A stretch of 64,000 nt of DNA from Brachypodius melanocephalos (Eukaryota > Chordata > Aves > Passeriformes > Pycnonotidae). Where the stretch lies: positions 22,022,660-22,086,659 of the forward strand of contig VZSR01003807.1 of assembly GCA_013398615.1 (NCBI GenBank). The letters are read 5' to 3'. Under the pieces are notes generated by a model. The model did not search any database. It was not told the DNA's origin and worked only from the letters and a program-made list of their open reading frames with translations. Numbering within the stretch: position 1 is the first letter of the stretch; each line of letters opens with the position of its first letter. Below, piece by piece: positions 51,606-64,000 of this stretch. Made by a program: the position numbers and the translations under genes.

Positions 51606-54600
51606 TACAAGCACACAGTTCTAAACAAGTGAGACACTGATGAAAAATATAAAATCAGTGAAGTTGTCTTTTTACCTGGTATTTTTCAAACTACTTACCA
51701 AAGCTGTACTATTTTTGAAATTCCGAACCAGCAGAAGTAACCAGTGTGATGATAGACTGCTCAAAGGCAGTTAAAAAATGATTTGCTGGTAGATGTTAAT
51801 ATTTACCCTGTGATAGTTACTCAAACTTCTTGGCTTGGCTGAGGTCACTCATCTTAACAAGTGACTGTCAAAAATGTGCTTGGCTTTCTCCACCTAAATG
51901 AAGGCTTACTTTACCTGCAAACCCTGACATTTCAGGCATCACACTCTCCGAACCAGGATTACAAAATGTAGCCACTGCCAAGCTGTCTGCACAACACTGA
52001 ACAAGTTCAGTCTCCAAAGGCTGGGAATGAGCTGCCTGCCCAATTCTGGCACCCAGCAGTAAGCCCACCTTTTCAGAAATGTCAGAGGGCAACACAGGCA
52101 GCATGCAGACCAGGAAAAGTCAGCAACAGTCAAATTAACTCCATTCATTAAAGACACCGCTAGGAAAAAATTCAATTTCCATTTTAAAATTGACAAGTTG
52201 CTGCTCTGCTCTTAGCTCTAGCAACATAACAAAGGGTGGTTGCATCTGAAAGTATGTATTTTTTCTAAATATAGTATTATTTACAAAGATACTGCTTTTG
52301 CATACGTAATGTCTTCAGATGTTTATAATTAGAGATTGCAAAATGTTTATTGCTCTACTGCTAAAACCTTATTCAAATTGTAGCATCTTAAGTGCAATGC
52401 AATACACTAGACCAGTGTAACCTACTTTTTACAGGAAGCATAAGAATGTATGCAAAAGGATCTTCCTTCCCACACCTTCCATTTCTGCTTTTCTGATTTA
52501 ACCACATTCCGATTTGCATCCTTCTTCTACAGCGTAGCTTAAATTTTCTGCTTCCTCTACTCCTGTCGCTCCAGTGCTGTTGGTTGATGCTAACCAGAGA
52601 ATTAAATCCCCAGCACAGGGATGATGGCATATGGCATGCGTGAGTGCACTTAATGGCAGGCAGAGACACCCTGCTGGCTGTCTGTTGCCTCCCATCCATC
52701 AGCACCACAGAAGGCACCGTGCCATGCTACCCGGCACATCCGCGCTGTTAGTGCCACAACCGTGCAGCCGTCACCCACAGCGTTCGTGCTGCAGCTGCAA
52801 AGGCCCCTGCTGTGACCACCCTGTGCACCTCAGGAGGAGGCTGAAAGTACAAAACTCCTCACTTCAGTGAGAATACTATTAAACATTAAACCGTAAACAA
52901 GCTTCTACCTCTGCTTAACTGAACAGCCGAGAGTCGTTCCTCAGCAACACAGGACAAGCTGAAATAAAATCAGAGCCAATATTGATATAAGCACACACAG
53001 CCTCTTCCAACCTGCCCATCCACAAATGGATGCTGCTGTTGAGACCGTGTTGCAAAGCTCTTGCATCTGTACAAAAAATAGTTTAAGCAAGCAAAATCTT
53101 CTGTTAGCTATTAACAAGTGTGGGGTCACAGCAGGATGCAGATACAGACTCAAAATGTACCACATTTTCTAGACATAAGACATCTTCAATTGCCAATGAA
53201 CAGAAGTGCATTGAAATCTGAACATGTCAGAGTCTAAAAATCATTATGCCTCAAACAGCAAATTAATCTCTTAAAAAAATATTAACATGGATAATTTGGC
53301 AATTTCCAGTAGCCTGTTCACTTCAACACAGATTTAAGAGCTCAGACTATCAGCACAGGACAAAAAAGGCATTTCCTGTCTAGGTACCAGAATCAGTTCT
53401 TCATGCCCTACTGGTAGATCAATTATGTATTAGAGCTGCTTCTGCTTGACTTTTAATCCACATTAGTTCACAGACCTTAAACAAATATGATGTTACCATA
53501 TTAAAAAGGGAAAGCACTAGAATAAGTTATACATAAACAAAATGGAAAACAGATCAAGCAAGAGAACAATTAATCAGTGAGATGCTGGCAGTGAGGGAAT
53601 AGGCTACCTACTGCCAGCACACAGGGAAATAAGAAACACACAGATAAATAATTTAAATTCCATTCAATGTAACTAAACCCAACCTGGAATAACTGCACCA
53701 TAATTTTTAACACGTTTCTTTGTTAACCTTAGTTTTGGCAATTCAGACAAAGAAATTTGCCGATGGTTGTGTATGTGTACAGTGGAGTTCTACAGACCTA
53801 TAATACCTTTTCTCATCCTGAATAAACAACACTTTGAGCCACATTCTGGATATCAGACACCAGCTGTATGCTTAGCCATTTAAAGATCCTGGCTGTGTAT
53901 TTACTGAAATAGATAATTTAAAGCAGTACTTCAGTCAGCTCTGCACATTTTGAAGCCTGGCTGATAAATCTTCACACACAGCCGAAGCATTAAAAAAATC
54001 TTCCGTTTTCTGAGCCCAAATTCCTGCATCATCGTATCCACTACAGTCTTTCAGCACTAAAATTAAAGCCAACATGAATATTTAAATGTTCTGTGACAAG
54101 AACACAACAGCTAAATTTCTGCCAGTATACGAAATGCTAAGGCTACCTTAGAATTTGAGTTCACTGGACAGACGGAATGAAGGAAGGTAGATGTAAAAAA
54201 AAAAGCAGAGGGGAAATTATCTCAGAATTCTTGCTAGCTATTGCTACTGCCTAAGAGCTGTAGTTTGAGTGCTCTAAGCTTCCATTTCCTTGCAAAGACA
54301 ATGTTATTTAGTCGAAATATTTTTTCCTACAGTGCACAACAGTCTCTCCTGAAGACAAGAACAGACACAGCCTAGAGGTAAATACAGATGTGAGGTGTCT
54401 GAATGCTCCACTCAATGCTGGCTGCTTCCTCAAAATTAACACTTCAATTTTGACCCACCTGACATTTTTCAAATCAAAAAAAATCTCTAGAATGGAGACA
54501 TTTTACATAAACATTTTCTTTTAGCCATTATGGAAAATTTGTGATTTTTCTTAGAAAGTCTTTATAGTCAAAGGTTATTATGTTTCTGTTTAAAATTTTA

Positions 54601-55651
54601 GAAGAACTATAGCCTTTGTTTTTGTGGATAAGAATGCAGCATCTTGGAGCTATTCTAACAGATTTCATTCTGTTACTTGCTGTGATCATACACAACACAA
54701 GCTTACACCAGGACAAGAAATTGAATTCCATGCAGATCTGATATGGAGAATTATGTGATGAAATAAATTACAGACTTGTACAATTCTGTGTGTCCCAAGA
54801 CACCCTCAAGTATTCAAACAGATTGCTTTGCTATTTCAAGCTGTCACACTGCTTCAAATTTCATCTCCCAGTCCTGTGACTGTGACAAACCTCACCTGCA
54901 AAGCGAGGCCATGCAGAATGACCTCCAGGTGGAACCCAAAGTGATGCTCAATGGTTGTTGGCACTTTAGTAATTGGTTCTTCTCCTCCAGCTCAATTCTG
55001 CCTCAGAGTTCCAGCACAACTGAACAGTTGGTGTGCTAACTGAAGCTGTCAGCTTTTAGCAGGAAAAAGTAAAGAAGATTCTTGACCATTTCTGGGTGTA
55101 TAAAGTCCAATGGTGCTATTGTAGATGGAGAAGCATTAACCTCAGTGACCTGGTCAAATAACAATCTCATTCTGCCTATCTAAATCCTCTCTATACTTTC
55201 AGCTGACTCCAGCATTTTTACAGCAGCATTCAACTGCCTCAAAGTGTCATCAAGAACTGGCAACCACCAGAAAAGACAACTTATACTATGCAAGATGTGA
55301 TCACCACAAATGTTATAAGAGTTTATAGCAAGGGGGTCTGATGAGCTTGACTAACTCTGTGACATTCCAGTCCTGCTCCATCAGCCTGCAGAGGTGAGTG
55401 CAGGCTCACCTAAGATCTCCAAAGCAATGCTTTTCACATACAGCTCACTCACTTGATCTCACTGTGGACTTGCAGTAGTTTGATTGTATCGAGTGTACTC
55501 CATCATTTCTGACTACAGAGACAGGCCTTTCCCTAATAAAATGTACCATAAGTACCAAGATACACAAAATAACATTCTACAAAATCCCAAGCAGCATCTA
55601 TACCGCACAATTAAACCTAGAAACATTCATGGAGGAAAAACTCTATACTAT

Positions 55652-55672
55652 CTACACTGTGAAACAGTGTAG
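55652..55672. repeat. Hairpin-forming inverted repeat
   Basis: CTACACTGT GAA ACAGTGTAG: perfect 9-bp arms with a 3-base loop. It is followed at once by GTAGTTAGA-type tandem units (55674-55699). Confidence 0.75.
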
Positions 55673-55673
55673 G

Positions 55674-55699
55674 GTAGTTAGAGTAGTTAGAGTAAGTTA
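55674..55699. repeat. 9-bp tandem repeat
   Basis: About three units of GTAGTTAGA, the last changed to GTAAGTTA. Confidence 0.75.
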
Positions 55700-56372
55700 T
55701 AGCCACCATCCCTCTCCCAAACAGTTTGGAAGGTAAACAGAAATCAACCTTAGGTTAACAAAAATAAGAATAGTCAGGACGTAGCCACTGCAGCAGAAGG
55801 GAGCAGCCCTGGGCATGTCTGTTTTATTAGTACATAGTTACATTCTCTTAGAGATGTTGTCCACTGGCAGCTGCCCATTACAAACCAGCAAGAAACTCAG
55901 GAAAACATGAAGCAATTTTAAATTATTATGCCTCATACAAAACAAACATATTCACTTTCAAATATTAGTTATGGAATTTTTAAATTATATTCATTACACA
56001 GATTAAACCTTTTAAATATCATTAATTAAACACAGTGGCTACTCAAGCACTATGGGGTCTATTGTGTAAATACATATTAAGGAGTCCTGAGAGACGTTTT
56101 TGTCCACTACAGTGACCTCTAGTGAATAGCTTTTTTTTCCAAAAAATTAGTATCACACAAATGCTACTGCTCATATCACCTCTGTTGAAATTTTTATTGT
56201 CCATATTCTGTATAGACGGAAATGGTGACTAGAAATGGCTGCAAGATATAAAGAGCTCTTCATGCAAAATATGCACCATTATTATTTTCTTACCCATCAG
56301 GTCTTCAGCATCATTCAGTTCCTTTTCAACAGCACTGAGAAATGTATTGTCATTTATATTTAAGGTAAGTTA

Positions 56373-56391
56373 TAATTAATTAATTAATTAA
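56373..56391. repeat. (TTAA)n microsatellite
   Basis: About four and a half units of TAAT/TTAA. Confidence 0.85.
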
Positions 56392-58460
56392 GTTCCGTCC
56401 ATATTCCAATTAATTCAGCAGGTAACTCAAAGGTTTCAACCAAGACCTGGCATTTGGTAAATGGGGTAAGTGATGGAGAAGAGTCCAGATCTGAATATGA
56501 GTAACAAGCGAAGGACACCAGAGTTCATTGATCAGCAGATCTAGCGAGAGCTTGCAAGGATTTTGGAGAACCTCAACTACAGCAACTTAACTGCCTCTGA
56601 GGAGCTGGATTCTGCATCAGGTGAGAACCAAGTCCAGTCTGAATACACAGCTAATAAATCCAAAAAAACTAAAATCCACATGCAGGGTTGTAAATGTTGA
56701 TGATAATAACTATTTCTGATAGTCTTAAAGAGCAACTCATCTGGGTTATGTAATTCTTGTTTTCCAAAACAATGTACCTGTCTGAAAACAATTTTCCACT
56801 ACTGAATATCTACTGAATGGTTTTTCTATGTAAGAGGCTTTATGTGCATATAATAAAAACAATTATTCCCTATCATCAGTAGGGTGAGCAGTAGGACCCC
56901 AGTGGGAGTAGGAGCTAGATTAACAGACAAGCCGAATTCATAGTAAATACAAACAATGTGAGCAAGACCTTTGCAGAGTTTTGTTTCACAGAGAAAAAAA
57001 AAATGATTTACAAGCATTTTATACTTTTGAAATAAAACTCTCCCTCATTGTGTTGATTTTCTTTGACACGAACATAAATACAGATGTAGGTGTGTTTGCA
57101 AAAAAAAATTAATTACCTTTTCTACAACACTATTGTTAAACAAATGTTGACAGATTAGTATAACTCAGCATCAGTGCAAAGATCTTACAATGTGTATTTC
57201 AACAGAGCACAAAGTTTATAAAATAGATGCATTGTTGCATGATCAGCAGGCTGTGTATTGTTTTATATACTCCACACAAGCTATAATTCTTCCCTGATCC
57301 ATACCTATTATACTGGCATGTGCTTTTCAGTACTACACAAAGCAATAACAAGTACAGATGCTATTTACTATCAAAGCATGTGCACAAATATGTGCATCAT
57401 GTACAATTTCTGCAGATGAAAAGTATTCCCAGGGAGGATCATGCTGCATTTCCCTGGACATGGCTTCCAGCCAGGTAGGGAAGATATCTTCTCTTCAAAT
57501 GAGCGACCTGAAACAATGCCTGAAGCAAGAATCAAACCAGAAGTCAAAATTTTGAAATTCAAGCAAGTAATTCTCTGTCCAACCTTGCAGGCCTAGCTTT
57601 GTTGAAATCCACATCAAATTGACACCAGCTCTGATGATCTCCATGGACAGGCAACCGCTGCCAACTCTCCAAAGCTGCAGGAAGCACAGGAGGCTGCACC
57701 AGAGCTTGCAGGAGTATGAAGATGGGTACAAAGAATAAAGAGAACAGAAAGACACAGAAAGACACCAGCATCATGGATGGGAAAGTCTGGACCTCCTGCA
57801 CTGGAGCATCTTGTCTGTCTCAAGAGGAAATATGGTTTGGATGAGTTTTGGTGAAAGTCATCTGCACACTCACTGCAGGTAACCACTGAGCCTTTTCTGC
57901 AAGGATGGAGAGCAGCATTCATTACTTTAAGTGTGTTAACTAGAAATTTGATTGTTAAAACTAAATAAAGGTATTTAAAAGCTGGTTTTGACTCACTGTT
58001 ATGTAACACTAAGGGAAATTAGATCTATTTTAGGACTCTAAAAATGAGAGCAAAACAAATGACACACACCAACACGAGCCTCTATCCCCAAGTCCCATTT
58101 CACGGTCTGGACACCACCCAGCCTCAACACGCTCACCTGTTAACCTGGGAAACAAAGTGGAAATTTGAATTTCCAGCACCAACTCCTCTAAGTCTATGCC
58201 TGATTACATTTTCTTGCAGTGACAGCTCCTATTTTCACCCCTCCTGCACCTTCTCATTAACATATAAATGCATTACAGTACATTTAATGCTAAAATAACT
58301 TGCTGTTCATCCCATTTCTATCTTACAGTTAATGTTCAAGAAACAGGATGCCCTCAGTTGCTGCATTACCTATCCTCTCTGCCTTCTCTCCAGTCTCCCT
58401 GATCCATGCCAACAGTCTTCTCCAGGTTTCAATGATTTGGGTCACCATCCCACAGACTCC

Positions 58461-58488
58461 AGCTTGCTCACTTCAGCTTGCTCACTTC
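58461..58488. repeat. 14-bp tandem duplication
   Basis: Two exact copies of AGCTTGCTCACTTC. Confidence 0.9.
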
Positions 58489-61400
58489 ACAGTGAACATC
58501 ATCCCTAGAGACCTCCCTTTTCCTGTACTTCAGTGCCATTCCTGTGTCAATCCTCATGTAACCTCAACTTGTGTCTTCCACTGCCAAGCCTCACTCCTCA
58601 TTACTACTTGTCTGAAAACTCACTAACAGCACTAAGCTCAAATACACTTTGTTTTTATTTTTTTCTGGCATTGCAGCAATCCTCACAGGGCAGTCAGCCA
58701 GCAAACTCGCAGCCCTGGGTTTCTCTGTAAAGTCCTGTTCTCTAACACCACAGTGTCTGCAAGACCAACACCTACCATGTCTTTCCACATACAATGTTGT
58801 GGAGAACATGACTCTGTTATCTTTAATATCCTACCACCACATTTTGTGCTGCCTAAAAGTTATTCTAAGGGCTGAGGGGTTTTTAATCAATATGGGTTTG
58901 ATGAACCCAGGGCTGTGAATTTCAGTCCATGTTGAAAGGATCAAACCCAAGAGAGAAAGGACAGGAACACATCACCCACCTAATTTTAAAAGCAAAAAGG
59001 GAAACCAGGCTGACACTGTTTGGGTGACCAGAACTGTGATCTGTGTGAATCCTGACTGAATTCCCTTCTAAGTTTTTATTGTGTGTTGAAAAGAAAATCA
59101 AGGTTCTGAACAAGGAAGGGTGAGAGAAGCAAGCAACACCTGGCCCAATATGATGCACTAATAGTAAAAACATTCATTTTGAAACCATCTGCTTTGCAGC
59201 AGGACATGCCTCCTGCAATACAATATGAGTCAAAGCAGATTGTGCCCAGGCTTTGCTGCAGAACGTGGAACCAAGCAAGTCATCCCAAACCAGCCCCCAT
59301 TTCAGACTGCGGCTGATGCAAGGTCAGGAATGCCAAATAAAAAAGCCGAACAGCGTGCCAGGGCTCCGCTCTCTCCATCCGGCCTTACTTCAGGAAGAGG
59401 GACAGATGGTGCCAGTGACTCAGAAGAACGCCAAAAGGCTCTCATTTCACAGCAATAACCTATGTCCCAGCCCTGTGACAGCCTGTCATCCAAGCAAATG
59501 GCATTTTTCAAGGACATAAGTGTGAACTTGACACTGGTAGGAAAACATGACAGAGCGCTCTCACAGGCAACCTCTCTTTTTGCAACCTGGGCAAAGATAA
59601 TTCTATTCTGCAGTTTCACCTGTGCTCCTCTGTGTGAGAAGGCAGGGCCTTGGGTAATAATGCCTGGCAACATAAATTACAGCTCAGTGTACTTCTTCTG
59701 ACTAACTTTAAATTGTCAAAAATCTTTCCAGGAAAAAAAAGCCTCAGGGAAAGCATAAAAGATTTGTGAGAAAGACTTCACAACCTTAAAGGAAATCAAT
59801 CCCAACTTTAAAATCGGTAAAAAACAACCTCCAACAAACCATATCCTCCAGATTCTACTTTTCTGTTTTCTAGGTTTTTTTCCAATTACTGTATTTGCAA
59901 AACAAAACAAAGGAGTTGTACGTCTGTTCCCTGCCTCTTTAATTTTTTTCTATTTGCAAAGTGCAAAATTATGGCTTCCCATAATTTCTACTGTGGGAAG
60001 AAAAAAAACAACAACAAAACCCACATTGCTATTGTACTTCTTTTCCCCAAAAGCAGGCACTGAGTGAATAAGCACAGGGAAGCACTGGCTCAGCATCTGG
60101 TCCCATACAGGAGGCAGGACTGATTTAGGACAAACAGAACAGGGACAGAGCTTTGCATTGGTAGACCAAGACCTGGGCAGAAATGAACTGCTGAGAAGAC
60201 CTGTGCCAGTAACAGCTCCTATGACAGCATTCTTAGAGACACAATGCTCTAATGGCATAAGCACATTAAGCTTCATGGGGAAGAATAATAAAAAGATAAA
60301 ACAGCACAGAATGAGACAGTTACATATTGGCCCAAAGAGCTATTCTGGGGAGCTGTTCCACAACTAAAGTTTTACATTGCACCTTTATGTCCCTTATGAC
60401 ACAGGTACTTCCACTCTTCCAGTGTCAGCTCAGTACACTTGTGGGCTTGTCAGTAACAACTCAGTTTCCATTTGCCCTCCCAACCCAGAGCTGTTTCTCA
60501 AAAGACCCCCCCCTGCTTCACGTGGGCCCTGAAGTGCTCTGCCCTCTGTCCCATTTGTTTTTTCCCATGTGTCAGTGAGCAGGAGTTCACACATCACTTC
60601 TGTGCTGGTAGCTCTCATGGAGCCCCAGCGCCCTTCTGAACAATAACTTAAATTTGCACCATGTTGCTCTAAGAAATGTCCAGCTAAAGCCCAGTGTAGC
60701 AAGAAAAAGAGGTCCTAAATCTGCCAGCCCTACCTCCATTCTCAAAACTTGCACATGACAGAGTTGAGTCAGGCCCTGTCACATCAAATTTCAGCTGCTC
60801 TCAAGACCCACTCATCTTCCCTCTGCTTACATTCTAATTCTCCTTGCATGGCGTTGCTTAGATAATGTAAGTGGCTGAGAGAGTGTGCTGACCATTGCAG
60901 CAAATTATCTTTTTTTTTTTTCCCAAAAACACAGAAGTGTGGCTTTCCTGTTTTTCAGGGAAGACATCAGTGCTGCAGATGCACGTTTTTTCATCTCAGA
61001 CCTCATGTCTGCTTTCCTAGCCTGTGATTTAATGAAAGATTAAAGAGTAGCTTATGAAAGTTCACCACGGCAACTGCTGATGTCATTGGGAACTGGATTC
61101 CCAGTCGGGGCTTAAAGGAAGATGAAGACCATACTGATAATTGACAATATTTCTGACATTATTCATCTACCTAATTAAGCCACAACTCCACGCCACTACA
61201 TATGCTCAAAACTGAATGAACAGAAGATGTAGGACCATTAACATGCTTAGCTATTGGTGCTACACAAAACTAGCCCAGAGAAATTAACTGTTCATGGAAG
61301 GTGTAGATTATTTACTCCTTTCTTATGAAGCAGCAGGAAAACAGAATTATTCATGCATCCACTTCATGATGCCATGCCTTTTATTATCCTACTGAAAAAA

Positions 61401-64000
61401 AGTAGGTGCATTCTTCCTCAGAAAGCGAACCTAAATGCTGCATCCCACATGCTGTAAAATGAAGCAAGATTTTCTATTCTTTTAATTGCAAGCACATTCA
61501 AGCATCGAAAGAAAGGAGACACACTGACAGCCTGGACAGCTTTGCTGGTAATCATTGTTGTGTTTGCCATCCTTTAGGGAAGAGGCAAAACTTTTGTCCG
61601 TGTATAAACACAAGAACAAGAAGCACATTCAAAGTAACCAAAGTGTACATATGTTCCCCTTCTTAGTCCATCTGAAACAAGTTACTGCTAAAATGCCTTC
61701 ATGGTAGTTTGTTCCTTGTTTCATCCTCCTACAGCAGCCCAAAAGCAATGTACTGATGGGCAGTCAGCCCATAGCATGGAGGTACACTCAATAAAGGAGA
61801 ATCTGCCACAAACCCGTAATTTTCAGGGATGGCAAATAGGGAGCTGTTCAGGATTTCAGCAGATTTCATGAGAACAAAATGCAATTACGGGAGGAAGCAA
61901 AGGTTGATTACACAGATTTAGGAAACACTAGCAATGAGTACAAACAGTTATGCTTCACGAACCCAGTATGATTACATGTACTTTGATGACAGGAGTGAGA
62001 ATGGAGATGGACAGACCATCTTCTCCCTGCATTTAAGTGAAAGCCATGAGACCTGGAACTGTGCCTGAATGCTGGACATGCAGCCAAGAGGCTCTGCAGT
62101 TCTCCTACACAATGTGGCTGCCATGCTCATAACAAAAAAAGGGTAAGGTTGACAAAGAGGAGCTCTTAAAAGAAGATATTTACAGTCCCCATACAAAACT
62201 GCAACAATCCACCAAGAAGATTTAATGGAACAGAGTATTCAAAGGATAAAGAAAAAAATACATAGTAAGGCTCACCTTGCATGTAAGATGCTGCTCATTT
62301 TGTCTTCATTCCTAAAACTTAAAGCAAGAACACACATGGTCCAAGATGTTCCCATGGATCTTCAATAAATTCATTCTTAGCTGGCTTTCACACAGCTGTC
62401 TTTAAAGGCTTGTGTGCTACTTTCATTTGATACTGCATTGATTTTCTCTGAAGTTTCCTCCTACCATGGCTACCCTGATCAATTAGTGTGCTATAAATAG
62501 AGCAGTCAGATTCCTTTCACTGGTCTCATTAAATTGCACTCCTGCTGTATTTCTGTGGAGAACAGAATTGGATCATACTGATAGCAATAGTATGAAGACG
62601 TCCTAATGTTTTCCAGAGAAAATCAATTGCTCAATATTCCTAACAAAATGCTTTGAAAAGCGTGACCCAACGGATCTCAGCTAATGCCCAAAACATATGT
62701 CAAACCTTGCTTGCAGTTCTGCATCTCTAAACCACTGAAAAACAAAGGATGAGAAAATAAGTGGTTAAGAAGCTCAGGCAGCTTCTCACTGATACATAAT
62801 CCCTCATCAGTCACAACTATTTAACTGCATCCCCTCAAAATGGAAACATGTTGCTGGAGGTATGCAGTTAACCCATATAATTGCTCTGGAAAATTAATTA
62901 AGAATCTGAGGAAGAACACAGTCTCAAGGCATGCTTGGTGCCTGTCAAAGTCACCATTTAGTGGTAGTGGTGTGCTCACTGACTAAAACTAGAGGGGAAT
63001 GATAATATCTGGAGCTATGGTAAAGGTTAGTTACTGCAGCAGATACGTGACAGCTATAACTTCAAAAATGTTAATCTTTATTTTCCAACATCAGTACAGC
63101 TTTTAAAAAACTTGTTTTAGAGATGACATTTTACTCAATGAGATTGATAACAACTATAAAATAGGAAGTATAATTGTCTACTTTGAAACCTTTCAAAATC
63201 TAAACTGAAGGGCAGTTTTTAGGTCTGTCTTCTGCCCAACACCTTGCTCTATCCTTTAATAATTATCCTGTCTTCTCCTGACATCCTTAGGGTCCTGTTT
63301 TTCCCTCTGTTAAGCACTATCCTTCTACACCTTTTCCATACTCCTCACCAAATGAATCTACATTTTCCCCATATACTCTTCTGCAGGTTGAAAATCCCTA
63401 TTGCAAAGGCTGGGTTTATAAGTGCACTTGAATTAGTGCATGTTTCCAGTGTTTCTACATGGACTCGCTGGGTCTGGAGCATAATCCTTGGGGTTTCTGT
63501 GTAAAGACCAGAAAGATCAACTGCAGATTCCAGAGGACTGGCTGTACCTTGCAAAGACTTTCTGAAGAGAATGCTGGAGGACTACCAGTACTTGATGATT
63601 TGTCCTGGGTTCTTTATTCTTTGCACAGTGGCCTTCAGCCAGAAGATGCAGTGCTCTAAATTATATTTTCAGTCATATAGCTTAGCATTAGATGAAGGCA
63701 CCTCCCAACAAACTCAGAAGCTTTTGTAGGTGATAAGGCACATTCAGTGCAATGTCAGGTAAGAATTAACGAAAACTGCAGTTGAAACACACCTTTAGGA
63801 AGGCACTCCCCTGAATCACAGCAGAATCACTTTGTCCTTTCAGAAAATGTTTTCAATGGTCTAAGTGGCCAAGGGTTGAAACCCAGTTCTTAGCAGAAAA
63901 GAAGCCTACCCCAACAAATTCTAACAGCTGTAAAGGATTCCTAAGAACCAACTAAAAAGAGCAGGGAAATAAGAGATACATCTGAAAACACAGCCTTTAA

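Larger units (their letters stand above)
40201..64000 (-). other. CLVS2: Probable large upstream CLVS2 intron, open at the right edge
   Basis: The acceptor AG is at 40202-40201, so sequence to the right is intron unless another exon is present. I looked on the minus strand for the preceding clavesin exon, which should encode a segment with IIDWSNFTF and end in …AIEGLQ. I found no WSNF-compatible string and no phase-0 donor preceded by such codons up to 64000. A manual search can miss an exon. The intron hosts two LTRs and a CR1 fragment, listed separately. The rest (42.3-46.9, 48.5-51.3 and 51.6-64.0 kb) shows only short, unrelated frames. Confidence 0.65.

Noticed and set aside
58430..58455. 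Possible clavesin exon end (minus-strand QIIETW resembling AIEG)
   Set aside because: Chance similarity; no donor in the right place and the upstream codons do not match the family.

Overview
This window looks like nuclear DNA of a bird, most likely a passerine. It is AT-rich, has almost no long reading frames, carries CR1 LINE fragments and two LTRs of the kind abundant in songbird genomes, and is sprinkled with poly-T and (TTTTG)n/(CAAAA)n tracts. I see no bacterial, phage, plasmid, rRNA, tRNA or CRISPR features. The species assignment is an inference from repeat types.

One protein-coding gene is supported: the 3' half of CLVS2 (clavesin-2, a neuronal CRAL-TRIO lipid-binding protein) on the minus strand. 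Three consecutive coding exons join in frame with splice dinucleotides: 40200-40090 (phase 0 to 0), 37550-37330 (phase 0 to 2) and 32436-32349, which ends in the stop codon. Together they encode the last 139 residues: the C-terminal part of the CRAL-TRIO domain and the acidic/basic tail ending MQPLLSLD. Earlier coding exons were not found, so they probably lie beyond position 64000. Positions 40201-64000 would then be one large intron.

Layout from left to right. 1-32100: no gene recognised, probably the intergenic region downstream of CLVS2, with a possible old CR1 at about 9.2 kb, a clear CR1 at 20.66-20.97 kb, several A/T-rich simple repeats, and candidate conserved noncoding elements judged only from motif content. 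32100-40200: 3' end of CLVS2 with two introns of 4.9 and 2.5 kb. 40201-64000: large upstream intron holding a minus-strand LTR (about 41.65-42.25 kb), a 1.6 kb plus-strand LTR with a GC- and CpG-rich core (46.9-48.5 kb) and a CR1 fragment (51.30-51.60 kb).

I did not find evidence of an undescribed biological system. The best leads are the LTR with a CpG-rich core inside CLVS2, the weak splice donor of the first visible exon, and a POU-octamer inverted repeat near 7.65 kb.
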